Below are positions 59,283 through 64,000 of a stretch of DNA of 64,000 bases, piece after piece. The translations under genes were made by a program, and so were the position numbers. The notes under the pieces were generated by a model that did no database searches, was not told where the DNA came from, and saw nothing but the letters and a program-made list of their open reading frames with translations. The stretch's first letter is position 1; every line of letters begins with the position of its first letter. The DNA comes from Cohnella endophytica (lineage in GTDB: Bacteria > Bacillota > Bacilli > Paenibacillales > Paenibacillaceae), in assembly GCF_003628305.1 (NCBI RefSeq), contig NZ_RBZM01000017.1, positions 1-64,000 on the forward strand. The letters are read 5' to 3'.

Positions 59283-60335
59283 TTAGCAACGGTTAAGCCC
59301 ACCATAACCCATAACTACGATATCCTCTTTCAAGATCGGAATGCCTGCCAGAACTCTCGGCAACAATACGTCGAAAGAGGTATACGGGTCGTGCATAACG
59401 CAGCCCGGCAATCCGAAGATCGGTACGCCCCGCAAATAACCGAATAGAAGCATCGAACCCGGAAGCATCGGCGTGCCGTAGCTTACGATATCCGTTCCTG
59501 CTTCCGCGATCGCCCCGGGCGTACGGTCGTCGGGATCTACCGACATTCCGCCTGTTACGATTATCATATCATACCCTTGTTGAAGGAAATAGTGAATATC
59601 ATTGACAATTGTATGACGATCGTCGGGGGCGAAGCGTTGCTCGGCTACTTCAGAGCCTAACTCTTCAAGCTTAGCCTTAACCGCCGGCCCGAACTTGTCC
59701 GCGATACGCCCCGTGAATACTTCGGTTCCCGTCGTAAGCAAGCCTGCCTTTAAAGATCGGAACGGGCGGACGCTTATCGGCGCGGTTCCATGCTCGCGAC
59801 GGTATGCCTCGGCGATCTCTTCGACTTCGGATACTTTGCTCGCCGGAACGATCAGGGGTATCGCCCTCGTTGCAGCTAGCCCATCGCCCGGTCGAACAAC
59901 TCGATCGTTCACAACGGTCGCCAGCGCGATTTCTCCCACTCGGTTAATCCGGTCCACCACTTCGCGGGCGATGCAGGCAAGACCCGTTATCCGTGATTTG
60001 ACGGATACTTTGCCTTCGCGAGGTTCGCTCAAATCGGTATGGTCACCGCTCAAGGCAAAGGCCATGCGCCGCGCCGCGTCGTCTTCATGCAGATCCGACG
60101 CCGCCAACTCGAGGACGTAGAGATTCTCTTTGCCGATGTCTTTGAGCTTCGGAATATCCTCGGGAGATACGACGTGACCTTTGCGAAACAACATGCCCTT
60201 GAATTGTCCGGGCAAGATTTGCGTAAGATCATGAGCCAGCACCATGCCTACCGCATCCTCGACCTTCACTTCGCTTAACAATGAGGAACTGATTCTCGTC
60301 GTTCGGCTTGGAGATGAACTTTCGGAGTCGTTCAT
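59283..60335 (-). CDS. MoeA/MogA-fold molybdopterin-binding protein
   Basis: A 350-aa protein whose C-terminal half has the MoCF-binding fold (AGLLTTGTEVFTGRIADKFGPAVKAKLEELGSEV, then DMIIVTGGMSVDPDDRTPGAI and GVPIFGLPGCVMHD). The N-terminal half is shorter than and different from classical MoeA, so the role (molybdate insertion, storage or sensing) is uncertain. Its start overlaps the stop of the MogA/MoaB gene by four bases. Confidence 0.85.
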   Translation of the reverse strand: MNDSESSSPSRTTRISSSLLSEVKVEDAVGMVLAHDLTQILPGQFKGMLFRKGHVVSPEDIPKLKDIGKENLYVLELAASDLHEDDAARRMAFALSGDHTDLSEPREGKVSVKSRITGLACIAREVVDRINRVGEIALATVVNDRVVRPGDGLAATRAIPLIVPASKVSEVEEIAEAYRREHGTAPISVRPFRSLKAGLLTTGTEVFTGRIADKFGPAVKAKLEELGSEVAEQRFAPDDRHTIVNDIHYFLQQGYDMIIVTGGMSVDPDDRTPGAIAEAGTDIVSYGTPMLPGSMLLFGYLRGVPIFGLPGCVMHDPYTSFDVLLPRVLAGIPILKEDIVVMGYGGLNRC

Positions 60336-60826
60336 CTCTCTTGCTCCCTTCGCAAACCTTTCACTTGATCGAGGGCTTCCGGAAGCATATCCATGACCGG
60401 CATCAAATGCTCATGAACTCCTTTCGGATCCCCCGGCAAATTCAAAATTAGCGTTCTGCCTCGTACGGCGCATATCCCACGGAACAGCATGCCATGCCGC
60501 GAACGTTGAAGAACGGCCGCCCGCATAGCCTCCGGAATTCCGGGAACGATTCGTTCCGCGACCATCAGCGTCGCTTCCGGTGTGACGTCCCGGATGGCAA
60601 GCCCGGTGCCTCCCGTAGTCAAAATCAAATCCGCTTGGAAATAATCCGCCATCTCGATCAGCGCGGCGCGAATTTCGTCCGGATCGTCCGGCACGATCCT
60701 ATAATCCACGATATCCCCCATCAGCTCTTCCTCGATCAATTCGCGAATAACCTGAGCGCTCGTATCCTCGCGTTCCCCGCGCGAACCCTTATCACTCGCC
60801 GTCAACAAAGCGACCTTCCACCGCAT
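60332..60826 (-). CDS. MogA/MoaB-family molybdenum cofactor biosynthesis protein
   Basis: A 164-aa molybdopterin adenylyltransferase-type protein. Motifs are VALLTASDKGSRGEREDTS at the N-terminus and LILTTGGTGLAIRDVTPEAT for binding of molybdopterin, then LPGDPKGVHEHL. It would adenylate molybdopterin before metal insertion. The start is the ATG after GGAGGGATGC; 23 codons upstream are open. Part of a moaC-mogA-moeA-like run. Confidence 0.9.
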   Translation of the reverse strand: MRWKVALLTASDKGSRGEREDTSAQVIRELIEEELMGDIVDYRIVPDDPDEIRAALIEMADYFQADLILTTGGTGLAIRDVTPEATLMVAERIVPGIPEAMRAAVLQRSRHGMLFRGICAVRGRTLILNLPGDPKGVHEHLMPVMDMLPEALDQVKGLRREQER

Positions 60827-60908
60827 CCTGCATCCCTCCGCACCCCTATGTATAAGTCCATTCTCTAAAATGCAATCGAATGAATGTTCTTCCATCGTTA
60901 AGCGTTAA

Positions 60909-61421
60909 TCAATTATCGTCCTCGGTTCCTCTGGCGTAATCGCCGCTTTTTCCGCCCGTCTTGCTAAGAAGTTGGATGGGACCGATGACCATAGCCTTCT
61001 GCAGTGCCTTGCACATATCGTATACCGTCAAAGCTGCTGCAGAGACTGCCGTTAATGCTTCCATCTCTACCCCGGTTTTGCCGGTCGTCTTTACTTCGGC
61101 CGTAATAATAAGCGTATCGCGACCATCGTCGTCGAATTGTATGTTCACGCCGGTTAAAGGAAGCGGATGACACATCGGGATCCAATCCGACGTTTTCTTT
61201 GCAGCCTGAATGCCTGCGATCTGTGCTACCGCGAGGACATCTCCTTTGGCTACGGAACGGTCTCGAATTCTGCGCAGCGTTTCCGGAGCCATCGTCACCA
61301 CGCCTTCGGCAATTGCGATGCGGGCGGTCGCTTCCTTATCCGATACGTCCACCATCCTAGCGCGGCCTTGCTCGTTGAAGTGCGTCAGTCTACTCGATCC
61401 TTCGTAGACGTCGTCCATCAT
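60909..61421 (-). CDS. moaC: Cyclic pyranopterin monophosphate synthase MoaC
   Basis: A 170-aa MoaC that, with MoaA, converts GTP to cyclic pyranopterin monophosphate, the first molybdenum cofactor step. Core motifs are LTHFNEQGRARMVDVSDKEATARIAIAEG, IPMCHPLPLTGVNIQF (with the catalytic His region) and GKTGVEMEALTAVSAAALTVYDMCKAL. Two consecutive ATG codons follow AGGAGGATC; either can be the start. It overlaps the cyclo-ligase gene by four bases. No moaA is in the window. Confidence 0.96.
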   Translation of the reverse strand: MMDDVYEGSSRLTHFNEQGRARMVDVSDKEATARIAIAEGVVTMAPETLRRIRDRSVAKGDVLAVAQIAGIQAAKKTSDWIPMCHPLPLTGVNIQFDDDGRDTLIITAEVKTTGKTGVEMEALTAVSAAALTVYDMCKALQKAMVIGPIQLLSKTGGKSGDYARGTEDDN

Positions 61422-62062
61422 GATCCTCCTTCGCCGATTCGAATGATTCCTTCTTCCGTTGCCAATCCGTCTAACCTGAGATCATGCGGCTCCATCGGTA
61501 AGGATTCAGCCACAAGCTGGGCGTCGTAGGCAAAACCTATCCAAAGCGCCCGATGACTTCCGTAGTTTTTCATTTCGGCGTATAACCTATCGTAAAAGCC
61601 TCCGCCGTATCCAAGCCTTCCGCCTGCCGCGTCATACGCAAGCCCCGGCACGAGGATCACGTCCAAGTTTTCCGATTCTTCTATTAAAGAGGTTGTCGAC
61701 GGGTCCGGTTCGGGGACGCCCCATTTGCCGGGTGTCCAGTCCTTCATAGCTTCGACCTTGCGCAGCTCCATTCCTTCTTCGCCTGGTCTCATTCTTGGGG
61801 CAAATACGCGATCGCCCGCTTCCCAGCAACTTACGACGAGAGGTAGCGGAGAAGCTTCCGAACGGAAAGGCGCGTAGGCGCACAATAGAATCGGTCGCCC
61901 TAACCTTTCCCTTAAAGGTTGAATGATATCTTGCCCCACATTGAGACATAACTTCTCGGAACGCCGTTCCCTCTCCTCCGAAGGCAAAAGATCCCGCAAC
62001 TCGGTCATCCGCCGTCTCCACTCGGCTTTATCAATAGAAGCTTCGTTCCCGTTCATCCCCAT
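61418..62062 (-). CDS. 5-formyltetrahydrofolate cyclo-ligase
   Basis: A 214-aa enzyme that turns 5-formyl-THF into 5,10-methenyl-THF using ATP. The N-terminal KAEWRRRMTELRDLL, the phosphate-binding VLVPGLAYDAAGGRLGYGGGFYDRLY with the GYGGGFYDR signature, and WIGFAYDAQLVAESLPMEPHDLRLDGLATEEG are diagnostic. It overlaps moaC, so the two are coupled. Confidence 0.94.
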   Translation of the reverse strand: MGMNGNEASIDKAEWRRRMTELRDLLPSEERERRSEKLCLNVGQDIIQPLRERLGRPILLCAYAPFRSEASPLPLVVSCWEAGDRVFAPRMRPGEEGMELRKVEAMKDWTPGKWGVPEPDPSTTSLIEESENLDVILVPGLAYDAAGGRLGYGGGFYDRLYAEMKNYGSHRALWIGFAYDAQLVAESLPMEPHDLRLDGLATEEGIIRIGEGGS

Positions 62063-62217
62063 TTATATTTGCCTGCCTTCGAATTTCAACGAAAATCTAT
62101 TTTCATTTTAGCATTACCTACCTGTTTTCGCCAAAGAATAACGTCTTGGACATTTCTTGCGCTTATACGTTAAACTTGAAGGGTTAAGCCTAAAAGAACT
62201 TGTCGGAGGGATTCCTC

Positions 62218-64000
62218 TTGCTATTGCACGCATCGAGCATTACGAAACATTATGGCGTTACTCCCGTATTGGACGGGGTTTCGCTACTAATTAACGAACG
62301 CGACAGAATCGGTCTGGTCGGGGTCAACGGCGCGGGCAAATCCACTTTCTTGCGCATCCTTGCCGGTGATTTGACGGCGGACACCGGATCCGTATCCAAG
62401 CCGAGAGAACTAAAAGTCGGTTATCTGGCACAGAACGGAGGCTTGCAAGGCCACCGGACGATCATGGAGGAAATGAATTCCGCTTTCGGACCCCTCTTGG
62501 AACAAGAACGCGCATTAAACCAATTGGAAGTTCGAATCGCCGATCCGGTCGAGCTCGAACAAGCGGAGCGCTACGAAGCTTTACTTGCGCAATATGCCGA
62601 CTTAAGCGAGAAATTCCGTGAAAACGGCGGGTATGAAATGAAAAACCGCATACGCAGCATTTTGCACGGAATGGGGTTCGGCAGCTTCGCTCCCGATACG
62701 GAAGTCGCTTCTCTAAGCGGCGGTCAGCGAACTCGACTCGCGCTGGCGCGATTGCTGCTCGTACAGCCCGAGCTCCTGTTGCTCGACGAGCCAACCAACC
62801 ACTTGGACATCGATACCCTTACTTGGCTTGAACAATACTTGCGCTCTTATGCCGGTGCGATGGTCATCGTCTCCCATGACCGCTATTTTCTAGATGCCAC
62901 CGTGACTTCCATCCTCGAGATCGAGCGGCATGCGGCCGTTCGTTACACGGGCAACTATAGCCGTTTCATGGATTTGAAGGCAGCGGCATTCGATCAACAA
63001 ATGAAACTGTTCGAACAGCAACGCAAAGAAATTTCCAAGATGGAAGACTTCATTCAGCGCAATATCGTTAGAGCCACTACCACTCGCCGCGCTCAGAGTA
63101 GACGCAACATGCTGGAACGGATCGAAAGGTTGGAGAAGCCGGGAACGTTACGCCAAGCGAATTTCTCGTTCACGACCGAGCGAAGAAGCGGCAAAGAGGT
63201 GCTACGCGCCATCAATTGTTCCGCCGCTCCGAAAGAAGAGATGCAACCCTTGTTTCGCAACGTATCGTTCGAGGTTAAAAGAGGGGAGAGGCTCGCTTTG
63301 CTCGGGCCGAACGGCGTCGGGAAAACGACTTTGCTCCGTGCTCTCATCGATAAGTTGCCTCTACGTACCGGCGTATTCGAATGGGGAGCCGGCGTTTCGC
63401 TTGGTTATTACGACCAAGAGCAGCGCGAGCTGACTCCTTCCAACACCGTGTTGGACGAAGTTTGGAACGCTTATCCGCACCAACCCGAAGCGGAGATTCG
63501 CACCGTTCTCGGAAACTTCCTCTTCAGCGGAGAGGACGTCCGCAAGAAAGTCAGCTCTCTGAGCGGCGGCGAGAAGGCTAGAGTCGCGCTTTCCAAATTA
63601 ATGCTGAAAAAAGCGAACGTACTTTTGCTGGATGAACCGACGAACCACTTGGACCTGATGAGCCGCGAAGTATTGGAAGCGGCTTTGGAAGAATATGATG
63701 GCACGTTAATCTTCGTCTCCCATGACCGTTACTTCCTGAATCGAATTGCCGATCGAATCGTCGAGTTGGCTGCTGACGGAACGACTCATTTCCTAGGAAA
63801 TTATGACGAAATGGTCGACAAGAAACAACAGATGAAAGAATGGGAAGCTTCTAAACCCGATAGTGCGTCGTCCCCGTCCTCCACGGCGGCTGTCACGAAT
63901 TACGAGGCCGAAAAACAAGCCAAACGCGAGGATCGCGCGCGCTTGCGGAAGCGGGAACAAGCCGAGGCCGATATCGCCCGATTGGAAGCCGAGCTAGAGG
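62218..64000 (+). CDS. ABC-F family ATPase (YdiF-like), 3' end beyond the window
   Basis: At least 594 aa with two ABC domains in one chain and no membrane segments. Domain 1 has GVNGAGKSTF, LSGGQRTRLALARLL and LLLDEPTNHLD; domain 2 has GPNGVGKTT, LSGGEKARVALSKLM and LLLDEPTNHLD, with the ABC-F linker rich in charged residues between. The C-terminal region turns into a charged coiled coil (KREDRARLRKREQAEADIARLEAELE) that runs off the edge. ABC-F proteins act on ribosomes in translation or antibiotic protection. The start is a TTG with GGAGGG eight bases upstream. The position next to moaC and tatAC matches B. subtilis ydiF. Confidence 0.93.
   Translation, partial: MLLHASSITKHYGVTPVLDGVSLLINERDRIGLVGVNGAGKSTFLRILAGDLTADTGSVSKPRELKVGYLAQNGGLQGHRTIMEEMNSAFGPLLEQERALNQLEVRIADPVELEQAERYEALLAQYADLSEKFRENGGYEMKNRIRSILHGMGFGSFAPDTEVASLSGGQRTRLALARLLLVQPELLLLDEPTNHLDIDTLTWLEQYLRSYAGAMVIVSHDRYFLDATVTSILEIERHAAVRYTGNYSRFMDLKAAAFDQQMKLFEQQRKEISKMEDFIQRNIVRATTTRRAQSRRNMLERIERLEKPGTLRQANFSFTTERRSGKEVLRAINCSAAPKEEMQPLFRNVSFEVKRGERLALLGPNGVGKTTLLRALIDKLPLRTGVFEWGAGVSLGYYDQEQRELTPSNTVLDEVWNAYPHQPEAEIRTVLGNFLFSGEDVRKKVSSLSGGEKARVALSKLMLKKANVLLLDEPTNHLDLMSREVLEAALEEYDGTLIFVSHDRYFLNRIADRIVELAADGTTHFLGNYDEMVDKKQQMKEWEASKPDSASSPSSTAAVTNYEAEKQAKREDRARLRKREQAEADIARLEAELE

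Overview
The window looks like chromosomal DNA of a spore-forming, Gram-positive member of the Paenibacillaceae (Paenibacillus/Cohnella type). The evidence is the Firmicutes-style rrn leader, strong AGGAGG ribosome binding sites, CmpA, EndoA/EndoAI, a CIRCE-controlled groESL, an SLH-anchored surface protein and the gene order. I cannot assign a species. Most genes lie on the minus strand. Two stretches of gene order match Bacillus subtilis as I recall it: ydcC-alr-ndoAI-ndoA ... tex ... sprT/cmpA ... tRNA-Asn/Ser/Glu/Lys/Leu, and ydiF-moaC-...-tatA-tatC-...-groES-groEL. Accessory loci are inserted into this backbone.

Region by region. 1-476: 5' end of a 16S rRNA gene (minus) with its leader and promoter. 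0.5-5.6 kb: a signalling locus read leftwards from one promoter, holding a 58-aa HTH protein, a DUF5317-type membrane protein, three tandem near-identical 33-aa hydrophobic peptides, a membrane GGDEF/HD-GYP protein and a three-PAS histidine kinase. 5.7-9.4 kb: an SDR, an acyl-CoA thioesterase, an NmrA-like oxidoreductase with an Rrf2 regulator sharing an operator motif, and a TRIC-family membrane protein. 9.5-10.3 kb: five tRNA genes in two operons. 10.4-15.1 kb: TetR/MFS efflux pair, SprT, an unknown 118-aa protein, CmpA, a nitroreductase and a second Rrf2 regulator.

15.2-31.2 kb is the most distinctive metabolic region. It holds two carbohydrate ABC importers (no ATPase gene nearby), a GH99-like protein with an AraC regulator, two GH76 (endo-alpha-1,6-mannanase family) proteins, a GH125 (exo-alpha-1,6-mannosidase family) protein and a GntR/LacI-type regulator. 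One GH76 is membrane-anchored outside the cell; the other GH76 and GH125 have no export signal. Together they suggest import and breakdown of an alpha-mannan or a related alpha-1,6-mannoside. tex sits between the two halves. 31.3-37.5 kb: aminopeptidase, EndoA/EndoAI, alanine racemase, a YdcC-like lipoprotein, purine nucleoside phosphorylase and a Gly/Ala-rich protein. 37.6-45.2 kb: an M50-like protease, MarR/MFS, a Gfo/Idh-AraC-Gfo/Idh operon, an M20 amidohydrolase and an HxlR regulator.

45.2-54.4 kb is one 3049-codon gene for a secreted SLH-anchored protein with beta-propellers, InlB-type repeats, Ig-like domains and ten copies of a roughly 106-aa unit that I do not recognise. 54.6-64 kb: groEL/groES under CIRCE, a chemoreceptor without an extracellular sensor domain, tatC/tatA, molybdenum-cofactor genes, 5-formyltetrahydrofolate cyclo-ligase, and an ABC-F ATPase that runs off the right edge.
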